This document shows, in pieces, positions 26,101 through 34,301 of a stretch of DNA of 48,126 nt; position 1 is the first letter of the stretch; the number at the start of each line of letters is the position of its first letter. This DNA is from JBKHHU01 sp046539045. GTDB lineage: Bacteria > Planctomycetota > Phycisphaerae > SM23-33. Under the pieces are notes generated by a model. That model was given only the letters and a program-made list of their open reading frames with translations, did not search any database and was not told the origin of the DNA. A program made the position numbers and the translations under genes. Location of the stretch: contig JBKHHU010000003.1 in NCBI GenBank assembly GCA_046539045.1, forward strand, positions 1 to 48,126, read 5' to 3'.

Positions 26101-26544
26101 CTTGCTCACGCCCAGCCGGTTCGCGAGCCTCTGATTGATCGCGATCTGGATGTTCTGCGTGTCGTCAGGCGCTGCGGCAAGGGGATCCTCTGCGCCCCCA
26201 AGCTTCCAGAACCCGCTGCCGACACCATTGATCTGCACTTGGTTGACGCGTGCTTCATCGGTCCCGACCGATCCCTGGACCTGCAACATCGCTTCGACCA
26301 TGGGCAGGTCTTCGGCCATGTCGTCGGCCAATTCCGTCCGGAAGAAACGGTTCATCGCGGGCAACGCATACTGAACCCTGCCGAGCCGGTCACGCGCGAT
26401 GTTGTTGAGCGTGTAATGTACTGAATCGCCCACCGTCAGGGCGCCCACGAGCACCGTGGATGCGACAACGGCCCCGAGCAGCACGCCCAGGTTCGTCCGC
26501 CAGTAATGTTTCAGGCTCTTGCCGATGAGCTTGAGACTGTTCAT
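23170..26544 (-). CDS. Large FtsX/MacB-type ABC transporter permease
   Basis: A 1124-aa permease of the type VII ABC (MacB/LolCDE/FtsX) superfamily, which uses mechanotransmission to move lipoproteins or small molecules or to signal across the envelope rather than to import. An N-terminal TM (~17-38) is followed by a long extracytoplasmic domain (~40-510). The first FtsX module lies near 515-650 (VSLSFFLIIAAVLLTALLFV, SGEIGTLLAIGFPPRRVRRL). Two extra TM hairpins lie near 670-770, then a second extracytoplasmic domain, and a C-terminal FtsX module (~1000-1120: LGSIGLALVVLRNVLERRDE, LRAVGFARLRLVWMVLAEH). It is a fused, double-length permease, so one gene may suffice for a functional dimer half or the whole. 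Start codon and ATPase stop overlap (ATGA). Confidence 0.93.
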   Translation of the reverse strand: MNSLKLIGKSLKHYWRTNLGVLLGAVVASTVLVGALTVGDSVHYTLNNIARDRLGRVQYALPAMNRFFRTELADDMAEDLPMVEAMLQVQGSVGTDEARVNQVQINGVGSGFWKLGGAEDPLAAAPDDTQNIQIAINQRLANRLGVSKGDTVRIRLQRISDISRDAPLSKADSHTLSRSAVVFAVVGDEQYGKFSMRANQIPPSNIFLRRETLQTLLEKPGKANLLLIGADKEGSPSRETLRSSLKKNFRLADLELEYRPLEGRNVVEIRSDRVFLDPELGRSIAGVEPTTTGVFTYFVNRMIVGEKTVPYATVSGVGRLSPQSQTSPAGDLPPVETLVPDDMPTDGIVLNDWTAKRLGAKPGDSLTVEYYDFGPSRELVEESAELQVSEIVPLEGAAVDPALLPKFPGLYGKQSCDEWDPGIDIDINALPEQQREDLNTYWITYGGTSKGFVTLEKARQLWANRFGNLTAIRVSKAGRTEQQVAESVRRSLDPQDYGLVFQPVRQLALDATSEALDFRVLFVSLSFFLIIAAVLLTALLFVFGVEQRSGEIGTLLAIGFPPRRVRRLLLAEGAVLSLAGSVLGVVGGIVYTMLVLGALRGVWSGAIADTPLEFHLDPGTVVIGVLAGTAVASLAIWLTIRRQTKASATELLQSGSDRELRLGKPRGGRRWGLWGGLALIAGAIVLVAMTEAGRGTGAAGTFFGAGSMLLVGGLMLSGTLLTTLSRRASTGRLSVAEVGLRNSSRRRGRSLATIALLACGSFLIVTVGANRPSPSRNSNQRNSPTGGFQLYGELSLPIYHKLSSEKGRRQFLLKQEDVENLDAVYLRVQPGDDASCLNLNRAQRPRLLGGDPQAMARRDAFEFVKVSDEAPPDDPWLVLDRQLEEGVVPAIGDAPTLQWGLGKGIGDRMTYTGENGEDFQVEIVGIIGSSVLQGSLIISEADFQRRFPSQAGYSLLLMDTPPEKVDQVRANLTQAMEPVAAEWTPTVQRLKDFKQVENTYLSIFQILGGLGMVLGSIGLALVVLRNVLERRDELALLRAVGFARLRLVWMVLAEHWLLLLLGLVIGVISAIIAVLPALRSPDAGMPYVSLTLTLVGIFVSGIVWTLLASGLAVRGSLLGALRNE

Positions 26545-27242
26545 GCCGAAGCACCTGCTTCCACGAGTTGTCCGTCACGAAGATGGGCGATTGAGCCCAT
26601 TTTCTCCGCAAGGTCTGTTGCGTGTGTAACCATCACGACCGTTACGCCTTCCTCTTCATTCAACTCGCTGAGTAACCCGACCAGTTCCGCAGCTCGTGAG
26701 TGGTCGAGTGAACCGGTCGGCTCGTCGGCCAGCAGCAGCTTTGGCCGGTTGATCAGCGCTCGCACTACGGCGACTCGCTGGCGTTCCCCGCCGGAGAGCT
26801 GCCCCGGCCGGTGCGACAGCCGCTCGGACAGCCCCACGCGGTCCAGAAGACGCTTTGCCCGGTCTTCGGGCTGCTCGGCCGTGTCGGCGGTCGGGCCGGC
26901 CAGTGTCGGCACCAAAACGTTCTCCAGCAGCGTGCACTGGGGCAGCAGGTGGTGCAACTGGAAGATGAACCCGATGCTGTTGCGGCGGACTTCCGCGGTC
27001 TCCTTGTCGTCCAGGCTCGTGATGTCCCTGCCGTCCAGCAGCACCTTTCCCTCGTTGGGCTTGTCCAGCGTGCCGATGATGTTCAACAACGTGGTCTTGC
27101 CGGATCCGCTCGGGCCGACGATCGACAGCGTCTGCCCCTGCTCCAGCGAGAGAGAGACCCCACTGAGTACCTCCGGTCCGGGGCTGCCGCCGGGAGATTC
27201 ATACCGCCGCGTTACATTCTGCACTTCCAGTAGGTTGCTCAT
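26541..27242 (-). CDS. LolD/MacB-type ABC transporter ATPase
   Basis: A 233-aa cytoplasmic ATPase partner of the permease downstream. It shows Walker A GPSGSGKTTLLNIIGTLD near residue 40, the Q-loop in IGFIFQLHHLLPQCTLLENV, the ABC signature LSGGERQRVAVVRAL, Walker B LLLADEPTGSLD, and the switch His in VVMVTHATDLA. The IGFIFQ...LLP..T..EN pattern is characteristic of the LolD/MacB/FtsE subgroup. Four bases separate it from the glycosyltransferase gene upstream and it overlaps the permease by 4 bp. The substrate is unknown. Given the neighbours, candidates are an isoprenoid product, a lipoprotein or a glycoconjugate; this is inference. Confidence 0.95.
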   Translation of the reverse strand: MSNLLEVQNVTRRYESPGGSPGPEVLSGVSLSLEQGQTLSIVGPSGSGKTTLLNIIGTLDKPNEGKVLLDGRDITSLDDKETAEVRRNSIGFIFQLHHLLPQCTLLENVLVPTLAGPTADTAEQPEDRAKRLLDRVGLSERLSHRPGQLSGGERQRVAVVRALINRPKLLLADEPTGSLDHSRAAELVGLLSELNEEEGVTVVMVTHATDLAEKMGSIAHLRDGQLVEAGASA

Positions 27243-27246
27243 GTCC

Positions 27247-28557
27247 TCAGTCCGTTGCTTTGGAATCGTCTTGGGTTACACGCTCGTACAGGTTCACCAA
27301 TTCGTCGGCCTGTCGGCGAACGTCGAACTTCTCGCGGACGGCGCGACTTGCTTCCACACCGATCTGCCGGACCCGGTCCGGATGCTCCAGCATCTCCGCG
27401 AGTTTCTCAGCCAGCGAGGCCGGGTCCTCCGGGCGGAACAACATCCCCCCGCCGGTCTGACCGATCAGTTCCGGAAATACCCCCGCCGACGGCTGGACAA
27501 CCGGCACTCCGCACGCCAGCGACTCCAGCACGTAAGTGCCTGCTGCCTCACCGCGTCGGGCGGGCACGCTCAGTACCGTCAGTCCGCGTAGATACTCGGT
27601 CTTTTGATCGCCGAAAAGGTTGCCCAGCAGTTCCACGTCATCGTTGCACCCGCCATCGGCCAGGATCTGGCGAATTTTCTCGATGTATTTCTCGTCGGCG
27701 TCGACGTGTCCACCGGCGGCCCGGAGCTTGAGATCCCGGAAGCGCTCGTCCTGTTTGAGCAGAACAAACGCCGAAGCCAGAATGTCCAGGCCCTTTTCCG
27801 GGTACATGCGTGAAAGGAAACCGATGGTCGGTTCGGCTGGGGGTTCGGACGCCGGGCAATAGTCTTCCACGTCCAACCCGTTGCGGATTACGTGAATCTT
27901 CTCTTTCTCCAGTCCGATGCGCTCGGCCATTTCCTCGGCGAAGTATTCGCTCCCGGAGACAAAGGCAGCTACATCGTCGCTGCCCTTCCGCATCAGTTCG
28001 ATAACGCGCTGAAGATGCTCGGGGAGCAGGTCGTCCAGAAATTCATCCTCATCCTGCAGCATGCAGATGATCGGCACATCCAGCGACTTCCGGATGCGGT
28101 GGGCCAGCCCGACCAGGAGAATGCTTGAAAGCACGACCACGTCCGGTCTCTCCTGTTCCTGCAGAAACCCCACCAGCCGGTTGAGTTCCTTCACCTGCCT
28201 GCCCTGCTCACCCCGGAGCATGGAGATGGCGGTCTCACCGAGAATCCGGGGGCTGGTCATCCCGGTCTTCTTGCCGGCCCACCGAAGCAGCGGCATGGCG
28301 TCGAACAGCTTGTCCATCCACCGCGGGGTTCTCCGGAAGAGGCTGAATTTCTGCTGGAGGTAGACGTTGACCCCACCGTAGAAAATCGGGGCGGTCTGGC
28401 CTTCACCCGGGTTCATGTCCACCGGAGGCAGGTACAACGGGACCATCATTCCATCGTGGCCCTGGCTGCGGATCGCGCGGATCACCGCCTTGTCTCGAAG
28501 GCAGTTCTCGCAGTAGAAGTTGTCTCCCGAGCCGGGAGTTATGTGCAGAATCCGCAT
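27247..28557 (-). CDS. GT4-family glycosyltransferase
   Basis: A 436-aa GT-B fold retaining glycosyltransferase. The N-terminal domain begins MRILHITPGSGDNFYCENCL, with an unusual CxxC near residue 17. The C-terminal donor-binding domain has IGFLSRMYPEKGLDILASAF, the region VELLGNLFGDQKTEYLRGLTV, and the family E-x7-E motif in EAAGTYVLESLACGVPVVQP. Acceptor and donor cannot be determined. The 4-nt spacing to the ABC ATPase suggests that the sugar is added to something the exporter handles, or that the two are merely co-transcribed. The start ATG 28557 lies 60 nt after the upstream propeller stop. Confidence 0.9.
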   Translation of the reverse strand: MRILHITPGSGDNFYCENCLRDKAVIRAIRSQGHDGMMVPLYLPPVDMNPGEGQTAPIFYGGVNVYLQQKFSLFRRTPRWMDKLFDAMPLLRWAGKKTGMTSPRILGETAISMLRGEQGRQVKELNRLVGFLQEQERPDVVVLSSILLVGLAHRIRKSLDVPIICMLQDEDEFLDDLLPEHLQRVIELMRKGSDDVAAFVSGSEYFAEEMAERIGLEKEKIHVIRNGLDVEDYCPASEPPAEPTIGFLSRMYPEKGLDILASAFVLLKQDERFRDLKLRAAGGHVDADEKYIEKIRQILADGGCNDDVELLGNLFGDQKTEYLRGLTVLSVPARRGEAAGTYVLESLACGVPVVQPSAGVFPELIGQTGGGMLFRPEDPASLAEKLAEMLEHPDRVRQIGVEASRAVREKFDVRRQADELVNLYERVTQDDSKATD

Positions 28558-28617
28558 CGAATCCGTCCTCTCGGATAGTTCACAACACGTCCCACCGCGC
28601 CGCGAACAGGCGCCGGG

Positions 28618-30084
28618 TTAATTCGGGCGGAATGCGTACAAATAGCCGTCCATCGCTCCGACGTAGATGTTTCCGTCCACCACAGCCGGGCTTGACGCAC
28701 TGTCGCCGATCTCGTACGACCAGATCTTCTTCCCGTCCTTAAGGCTCAGCACGTACAGGTTTCCGTCTCCGGCGCCCACAACGACCTTGTCATGGCAGAT
28801 CACCGGCGTGGAGCCGATCTTGTCACGCGTGGGAAAACTCCAGAGCTTTTTGCCGTCCTTGCGCGACAGGCAGTAGACGCTGTAATCGTCATTGCCGACC
28901 ACCACGTGATCCTTTCCGACCGCACCTGCCTGGAAATATTCGCCGTCCGCGTCGAAGAAGTCCCATAGCAACTCGCCGGTTTTCAGGTCCACGGCGCTGA
29001 AGGTCATCTCATACGTGCCGATGTAGGCCACTCCATCAGCCACAGCCGGGGCACCGGGGACGTAGGAATCCAGCAGAACGCCTTCCAATTCCTTCCCGTC
29101 CTCGATCTGCACCAGGTGCAGCATGGCGTCGCAACCGCCGAAGATGATCTTGCCGTCATGCACGGCAGAACCTTGATTGATCCGGTCGTCCGCTTCGACG
29201 CTCCAGACCTTCTTGCCGGTCTCCCCGTCCAGCGCGTAGACCTTATGGTCATAGCTGCTGAGGAAGACCCGCACCTTGTCGGTCGGCGTGGGGGCCGCGT
29301 TGACGGCGCCCTTCATGTCGCCGCCGATCTCGGCAGGATGCAGCCGAGCTTCGCCGGTTCCGGCATCCACGATACGGGTCATGTTCTCCGGAACAGCGAT
29401 GAACTCGCTCCCGCCGGGAGCATGTTGCGTTTTGGGCGATTTTGCGTTTTTCTCAGCCGACGTCTCAGCCGACGTCAATTTCCCGGTCTGACGGTCCAGC
29501 ACGTACGTCTTGCCGCGCATCCGCCGCGGATAATGCGTCCACTTTGGCTTGCCTGTGTCCGGATCGACGGCCATGACCCGCGTGTCGGAGGAGGCGACAT
29601 ATAGCATGCCTTCGTACAGACATGGCGTGCCCAGGATGGCGTCGCCGACGACCAGTTCCCATGCCTTCTTCCCGGTCTGGCGGTCGATCGCGTAGAGTTT
29701 GCCGTCATCGGCACCGGCATAGACGCGCTTGGCATCGACCACAGGGAACGACACCACCGCCCCGCCGGTTTTGAACTTCCACGCTACCGCGAAGTTGGTA
29801 CCAAGTCTGCCCTCGGCCAGGCCGCGGAAGCTGTGGGAACCACCAAAGCAGGGCCAACTGCCCTGCGAGGTGGTGATCGGTTGCACTACGGGTTGGGTTT
29901 CGGGAGACGCGGTCTGCGTCTGCGATGCCGGATCGCTTCCATCCCGTTCGGAATGATCGTCCTGCTGCGACTGCCAGTGGAAATACAGCACTCCGGTGAC
30001 AGCACCGATCAGGACCACGATGGTTAATATGGACACAGCAATTTTCATGAGCTTCAGATCAACTCGCAGAAACTTTGGTAACAT
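28618..30084 (-). CDS. Membrane-anchored PQQ-like beta-propeller protein
   Basis: A 488-aa protein with an N-terminal anchor (KIAVSILTIVVLIGAVTGVL), a Ser/Gln/Thr-rich linker, and an eight-bladed PQQ-like propeller resembling BamB. Blade motifs are very regular: DDGKLYAIDRQTGKKAWELV, DTRVMAVDPDTGKPKWTHY, DHKVYALDGETGKKVWSVE, DLKTGELLWDFFD, SRKDGKKLWSFP, DGNLYVLSLKDGKKIWSYE. One blade carries an insertion (a TSAETSAEKNAKSPK region) and a Cys in FGGCDAML. No haem or metal site is evident. ATG 30084 is used; ATG 30048 is an alternative, and neither has a strong ribosome-binding site. About 100 nt separate it from the prenyltransferase-fold gene upstream, so an internal promoter is possible though none is clear. 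Confidence 0.87.
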   Translation of the reverse strand: MLPKFLRVDLKLMKIAVSILTIVVLIGAVTGVLYFHWQSQQDDHSERDGSDPASQTQTASPETQPVVQPITTSQGSWPCFGGSHSFRGLAEGRLGTNFAVAWKFKTGGAVVSFPVVDAKRVYAGADDGKLYAIDRQTGKKAWELVVGDAILGTPCLYEGMLYVASSDTRVMAVDPDTGKPKWTHYPRRMRGKTYVLDRQTGKLTSAETSAEKNAKSPKTQHAPGGSEFIAVPENMTRIVDAGTGEARLHPAEIGGDMKGAVNAAPTPTDKVRVFLSSYDHKVYALDGETGKKVWSVEADDRINQGSAVHDGKIIFGGCDAMLHLVQIEDGKELEGVLLDSYVPGAPAVADGVAYIGTYEMTFSAVDLKTGELLWDFFDADGEYFQAGAVGKDHVVVGNDDYSVYCLSRKDGKKLWSFPTRDKIGSTPVICHDKVVVGAGDGNLYVLSLKDGKKIWSYEIGDSASSPAVVDGNIYVGAMDGYLYAFRPN

Positions 30085-30186
30085 TTCACTTTAGCCCGCT
30101 TCGGAGGCGGAAGCAAATCCGCTTGAAGCGCAGGATAACTTCATCTAAGGAACGTCTGAACGGTAGGGTAAGTTCCGCAGAATCAT

Positions 30187-31059
30187 TTACTCGGTCAGCA
30201 GGCCGAGCCCGAGCAGCCCGTAGAACGTGAACTCGCAATCGACTTCTCGTTCGCCGCGGTACCCGCGGAAGGCGCCCCGGCCGGTCCACAGTTCATCCAT
30301 GAAATCCAGGCAGGGCTCGCGGAACGACTCCAGCGATCGCCGGGCCAGCGACAACGCCTGCAGCGTCACGGCCGTGGAGAGCAGGTCCGGCATGGGCGCA
30401 TCCGGGATCGCCAGAAATCCTCCGGACTCGCAGAACCGCTTCTCCAGCCAGTTCAGCGTTTCCGGGCGGACCTGTCTGTCGAACTGGTGATGGACGACAA
30501 CCGCGGCGGCGGTGTTGGGCGTTGTGGGCACGGGGAACTCCGCCGAGTTGGTGTAGGCGCCGTCCGGCGTGGCGAGACCCTCAAGGCGATCGAACAGCGC
30601 GTCGACGTCGGCAACGGGCATTGCGGTATCTTCACAGACGCCGACGGCGAAAAAGCTGGCGTAAGCGCTGCTGTGAAGCTGGTTGGGCTCTTCGGCGTAC
30701 CCACCGTCCTCGGCGCGGAACCGGTCGAGTTGTCGGTGGATCCGCTGAGCCGCTTCCGTACCGGCCAGTCCTTCCGGAAGGGCCGCCAGTGCCCGCGCCA
30801 GGCAGCCGAGATGGACCAGATCAAGCGTCGCCGGATCGAACCCATTCAGATACTCGCGCACGCCGCTGGGGATCGGTGCTTCGAGGGACGCAAGCGACTG
30901 CAGCGCAAAGGCCGAGTAATACAGATCCGAATGCGCCGCCCTTCCGCGAAAGCCTCCGTCTTCGCACTGAAGCGACAGGAGGAAATCGGCCACCAGATCG
31001 GCAGACTCACGCAGCGGAATCCGAGCCCGACCGGCTGCCGCCCTCATTTGTCGCGTCAT
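30187..31059 (-). CDS. Prenyltransferase/squalene-cyclase repeat protein (alpha-alpha toroid)
   Basis: A 290-aa protein built of repeats of the kind found in protein prenyltransferase beta subunits and terpene cyclases: LLSLQCEDGGFRGRAAHSD, FRAEDGGYAEEPNQLHSSAY, LATPDGAYTNSAEF, FCESGGFLAIPDAPMPD and LWTGRGAFRGYRGE, each preceded by a hydrophobic helix. The DxDD motif of squalene-hopene cyclases is absent. The zinc ligands of farnesyl/geranylgeranyl transferases are only partly suggested, so enzymatic activity is uncertain. The gene overlaps the polyprenyl synthase gene by ~50 nt. GTG 31068 and ATG 31047 are alternative starts; I chose ATG 31059. Proximity to an isoprenoid chain-making enzyme suggests a role in binding or cyclising an isoprenoid. 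Confidence 0.82.
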   Translation of the reverse strand: MTRQMRAAAGRARIPLRESADLVADFLLSLQCEDGGFRGRAAHSDLYYSAFALQSLASLEAPIPSGVREYLNGFDPATLDLVHLGCLARALAALPEGLAGTEAAQRIHRQLDRFRAEDGGYAEEPNQLHSSAYASFFAVGVCEDTAMPVADVDALFDRLEGLATPDGAYTNSAEFPVPTTPNTAAAVVVHHQFDRQVRPETLNWLEKRFCESGGFLAIPDAPMPDLLSTAVTLQALSLARRSLESFREPCLDFMDELWTGRGAFRGYRGEREVDCEFTFYGLLGLGLLTE

Positions 31060-32710
31060 GTTCTTCACAGCAGGTGAAACCCTCGGCCTCTCTGAATACC
31101 TTGGCGATCATCTTCCGCAGCAGGCCCTTAAGCGAAAGATTGTCCAGTCGACACAGGGCGCGGATCGCCTCTGCCTTGTAGCCTTCCAGCAGCGACTCGG
31201 TCACCGCTCGAACCCGCAGGTCTTTGAAGATCGCCGTCCAGCGCGCCGGGTCGGTATCGAAGCGCTCCCCGCCGCACCACAGTTCCTCAATGAGCTTCCT
31301 GTCTTCACCGTCGGCCCGTTCCCACGCAACAGCCAGCACCACGCTGGGGCGATTGGCCATCACGTCCGACGGATCTTCGCTGCCGTAGAAGTCCTGCAGG
31401 TCATCGCGGACCTGGTAGGCGATGCCCAGCGCTTCGCTGTAGTGACTCAGCACATCGCGGACCGCATCCGGAGCGTCGGCAAGAATGGCTCCGAGTTGCA
31501 GCGCGACCTCGAATGCCGGAGCGGTCTTTCCGCGGAAGATTTCCAGCACATCGGCAACGTGCAGCGGCTGACGCTGGCGCGCCCAACAGAGTTCGGCACC
31601 TTGTCCGATGCAGAGTTGGCGGTGCCCATCGGCGGCAACTTGCATCATGTCCGCTCGCTTCGCCGCGGGCAGGCCGGTCTCGGCCAGCAGACGGTATCCG
31701 TCGCCCAGCAGCAGGTCGCCGATGTTGATCGCCACGGCCTGCCCGTGCTCGACGTGGAGGGTTTTCTCTCCATAGCGAGTGTCGTCGCCGTCTTCGATGT
31801 CGTCGTGAACCAGCGAGGCCTTGTGGAAACATTCCACACCCAGCGCCACCCGCCGCAGATCCTGCTGGTCCAGTTCGTCACCAGCCAGCGCGCGGGCCGT
31901 GCAGACCGTCAGCACCGGGCGCCACCGCTTGCCCGCGCGGGCCATCCAGTCCACCGCGATCTTGCCGGTCTTGCCGCTGACCGGCCCCAGCAGTTGCTCC
32001 ATCGCATCGCGATCGAACCAGCGGATCACCTCCCGCCGGATCGATTCGATATCAAGCATGGAACTGCCCTCTTCGCGAGTCAACTGAATGGCCTCCCACA
32101 GCCAGTCCAGATCACACATCGTTTCGTGACATCCGTCGTACAGCAGCGGAATCGCAATGCCCGGAACGGCTGCTGCCTCCATGTATTTATACACGCTTTC
32201 GAGCGAATCCAGGCAGCTTACTCCGATTACCGCCTGCACTTTCCCGCTGGCGATCAGGCTGGTGACCACCGGCGAGCCCTCCGCCACCAGCACCACGTAA
32301 CCCAACCGCTCCGCTTCCGACTTGGCTGCACCGATCATGCACTGGCCGCATTCGCGACAGAGCAGCCCGAGTTCATCGAACCCGGCCGGGCAGGTGGATT
32401 TTCGCAGGCACTGCGGGAGTAACAGCAACCGGCGGTCGCAGGGGATTCCGCCAAGGCTGTCCCGCCAGGTCTCGTTATTGATCAGGACCGCCAACCAGTC
32501 GCGGGAATCAGCCGCGAGGGCCTCGCTTTCGATCAAGCGATCGGATTCCTTCCGCAACTCTTCCAGGCTTAACGGAGGTACAAGCTTGTGCCGACGTACG
32601 TACTCGCTCACCAGGCGCAGCATGCGGTCGCGCTGTGGTTTGTGGGCGGGAACGCCCTTCATTGGCGGCCTGCACGTGAACTTCATTTGCTTCGATAACG
32701 AATCAGCCAT
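31007..32710 (-). CDS. DUF116 - polyprenyl diphosphate synthase fusion
   Basis: A 567-aa two-domain protein. Residues ~80-230 match DUF116: a Cys-rich region (LLLLPQCLRKSTCPAGF, LLCRECGQCMIGAAK) followed by a Rossmann-like part (VVLVAEGSPVVTSLI, AVIGVSCLDSLESVYKYM). From ~270 on it is an all-alpha trans-isoprenyl diphosphate synthase. The first aspartate-rich motif is HDDIEDGDDTRYG (~302), with GDLLLGDGYRL after it, and the second is YQVRDDLQDFYG (~435); both bind the Mg-diphosphate of the allylic substrate. Chain length cannot be predicted by eye. ATG 32710 has AGAGGAA seven nucleotides upstream and overlaps the radical SAM gene by 8 bp; the longer frame to 32758 lies inside that gene. The DUF116 fusion is unusual and suggests an iron-sulfur-linked modification of the isoprenoid. 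Confidence 0.92.
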   Translation of the reverse strand: MADSLSKQMKFTCRPPMKGVPAHKPQRDRMLRLVSEYVRRHKLVPPLSLEELRKESDRLIESEALAADSRDWLAVLINNETWRDSLGGIPCDRRLLLLPQCLRKSTCPAGFDELGLLCRECGQCMIGAAKSEAERLGYVVLVAEGSPVVTSLIASGKVQAVIGVSCLDSLESVYKYMEAAAVPGIAIPLLYDGCHETMCDLDWLWEAIQLTREEGSSMLDIESIRREVIRWFDRDAMEQLLGPVSGKTGKIAVDWMARAGKRWRPVLTVCTARALAGDELDQQDLRRVALGVECFHKASLVHDDIEDGDDTRYGEKTLHVEHGQAVAINIGDLLLGDGYRLLAETGLPAAKRADMMQVAADGHRQLCIGQGAELCWARQRQPLHVADVLEIFRGKTAPAFEVALQLGAILADAPDAVRDVLSHYSEALGIAYQVRDDLQDFYGSEDPSDVMANRPSVVLAVAWERADGEDRKLIEELWCGGERFDTDPARWTAIFKDLRVRAVTESLLEGYKAEAIRALCRLDNLSLKGLLRKMIAKVFREAEGFTCCEEHDATNEGGSRSGSDSAA

Positions 32711-34301
32711 GGGAGTTCCTCTCGGCCTCCGCCGCCAGTGCCACGGCAGCGCGGTCACAACATTGTTGCGTCGTGCGGCGAATTCTCCGTCGCTCGCGGC
32801 GAAAATTTCTGCGCCACCCGGCGACTTCGGTTTTGCCCAGCGTCTGGATCAGGTTGCGTTTGAACCAGGCGACGCCCCCGGCCCGCTGGTTGTCGTAGTA
32901 GAGCTTCGGCGCGCGGCGGAAGTTCATCTCGTAGCACCGTTCGTACAGGTCAAGATGATCTTCCCGCATGCGGGACAGGTCGAAACGGGCGTGTCGACGG
33001 TCCTGTCGGTACGGCTCGTGGAAGACCGGGAACACCACCGCGCCCATCCTGTCAAATTCGTCCACGAGCGTCTGCGTCGCGGCGACGTCGGCTGGGGTTT
33101 CCCCTTCCAGCCCCAGCACCAGGCTGAAGACCGGGAAGAAACCCGTTTCGGTGAGTTTCCAGCCGGCTTCGGTGACCGCCTCGGCCCAGCAATCCGGGTC
33201 CAGCCTGCCGAGCTTACCCGGACCGATGGATTTCACCAGCCGTCCGGAGGCGCTCTCGACGCCCAGGTTAACCCAGAGATAATCAGTCCGTGCCGACCAG
33301 GTCAGCAGGCGGCGAATTTCGGCCAGCTGTTCCTTCGAGTACTGCAGCACGGAGGTTACGTTGGCGTGGTCGATCTGCATGAACCGCAGTTGGCCGACCT
33401 CCCGCATCCGCGTCAGCAGGTCTCGTAAGGCCTCGAAGTTGACCTTCGCTCCGGTCGCGCCGTAGCGGAAGAAGTCTTCGCTGGAATTGACAACCGAGCG
33501 AGATCCTGCGCGGTAGTTGGCCTCCAGATCGCTCAGCACGACATCGGCCGGGACGTGCTGCATCGGTCGGTCACTCATCGTGCAGAACTCGCAGCCATAC
33601 CCGCAGCCGCGAGACAGCTCCAGCACGCCGAGCATGGCCCCGCCGCGGATCGGGCGTAGCCTCTCAATGGCGGTTCCCTTCTCCGCTATATGATCGGCCA
33701 CCGGCTTGCCCGCCAGGATGTCCTCAATCAGTTGCGGGCCCTGGTTCTCGAAATAGCCTTCGAAGATCGTGTCCACGCCGAGACGTCGGGCTTCATCGCG
33801 ATCGCCGGTGAATTGCCATGCCCCCGCCCCACCGACGATCACCTTGAAACCAAAGGTCTGCTTTGCGCCTTTCAGCATCAGCAGCGTTTCTTCGGTGAGT
33901 ACTTCCGTATAAAGCCTGCCGCTCCAGAAAGCGCTGGTGGTGGTGTTGCTCATTCCCCGGCCGAGCGGATCGGATGAACTGAACAAGACCGCCTCGGTCC
34001 GGGAGCTCAAAAGACCCGGTAGCGATTCGGGCGTGGCGACGACGACATCCTCCTCGGTCAGATCGGTCTCCGCCAGCAGACTGGCCTCGACGCGACGCAC
34101 GCCGATGGGCGCCTGGGACGCCCTGCCGTCCGGCGAAACGGGTACCGGTTTGCTCAGGAGGTGCTTCCAGGCGAACCGGGGAACCTTCGTCGTCTGCATC
34201 GAGGCGAAGATGCCCTCGAACAGGATCGAGTAATCACCCGCCAGCGTCCGGTCCGCAACCAGGATCACCCGGGGAGAAAGCTGCCGGCGGTCGGAACTCA
34301 A
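32703..34301 (-). CDS. Radical SAM enzyme with N-terminal cobalamin-binding-like domain
   Basis: A 532-aa radical SAM protein. The N-terminal ~190 residues resemble the B12-binding fold (SPRVILVADRTLAGDYSILF, KVIVGGAGAWQF, VDTIFEGYFENQ), but no DxHxxG base-off motif is seen. The core has the cluster motif SRGCGYGCEFCTMSD (CxxxCxxC near 235) and later strands LWVNLGVESASGRLVKSIG and FPVFSLVLGLEGETPAD. The C-terminal region is rich in Arg and contains a CC. The reaction is unknown. An ATG at 34328 gives a longer frame, but I prefer TTG 34301. It forms a TTGA overlap with the upstream stop, has GGAAGGG about six nucleotides before it, and places the conserved strand close to the start. It is coupled to the DUF116-polyprenyl synthase by an 8-bp overlap. 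Confidence 0.88.
   Translation of the reverse strand: MSSDRRQLSPRVILVADRTLAGDYSILFEGIFASMQTTKVPRFAWKHLLSKPVPVSPDGRASQAPIGVRRVEASLLAETDLTEEDVVVATPESLPGLLSSRTEAVLFSSSDPLGRGMSNTTTSAFWSGRLYTEVLTEETLLMLKGAKQTFGFKVIVGGAGAWQFTGDRDEARRLGVDTIFEGYFENQGPQLIEDILAGKPVADHIAEKGTAIERLRPIRGGAMLGVLELSRGCGYGCEFCTMSDRPMQHVPADVVLSDLEANYRAGSRSVVNSSEDFFRYGATGAKVNFEALRDLLTRMREVGQLRFMQIDHANVTSVLQYSKEQLAEIRRLLTWSARTDYLWVNLGVESASGRLVKSIGPGKLGRLDPDCWAEAVTEAGWKLTETGFFPVFSLVLGLEGETPADVAATQTLVDEFDRMGAVVFPVFHEPYRQDRRHARFDLSRMREDHLDLYERCYEMNFRRAPKLYYDNQRAGGVAWFKRNLIQTLGKTEVAGWRRNFRRERRRIRRTTQQCCDRAAVALAAEAERNSHG

Noticed and set aside
31007..34301. Ladderane lipid or carotenoid cluster
   Set aside because: Apart from isoprenyl synthase and radical SAM, the fatty-acid or phytoene synthase/desaturase genes such clusters require are missing.
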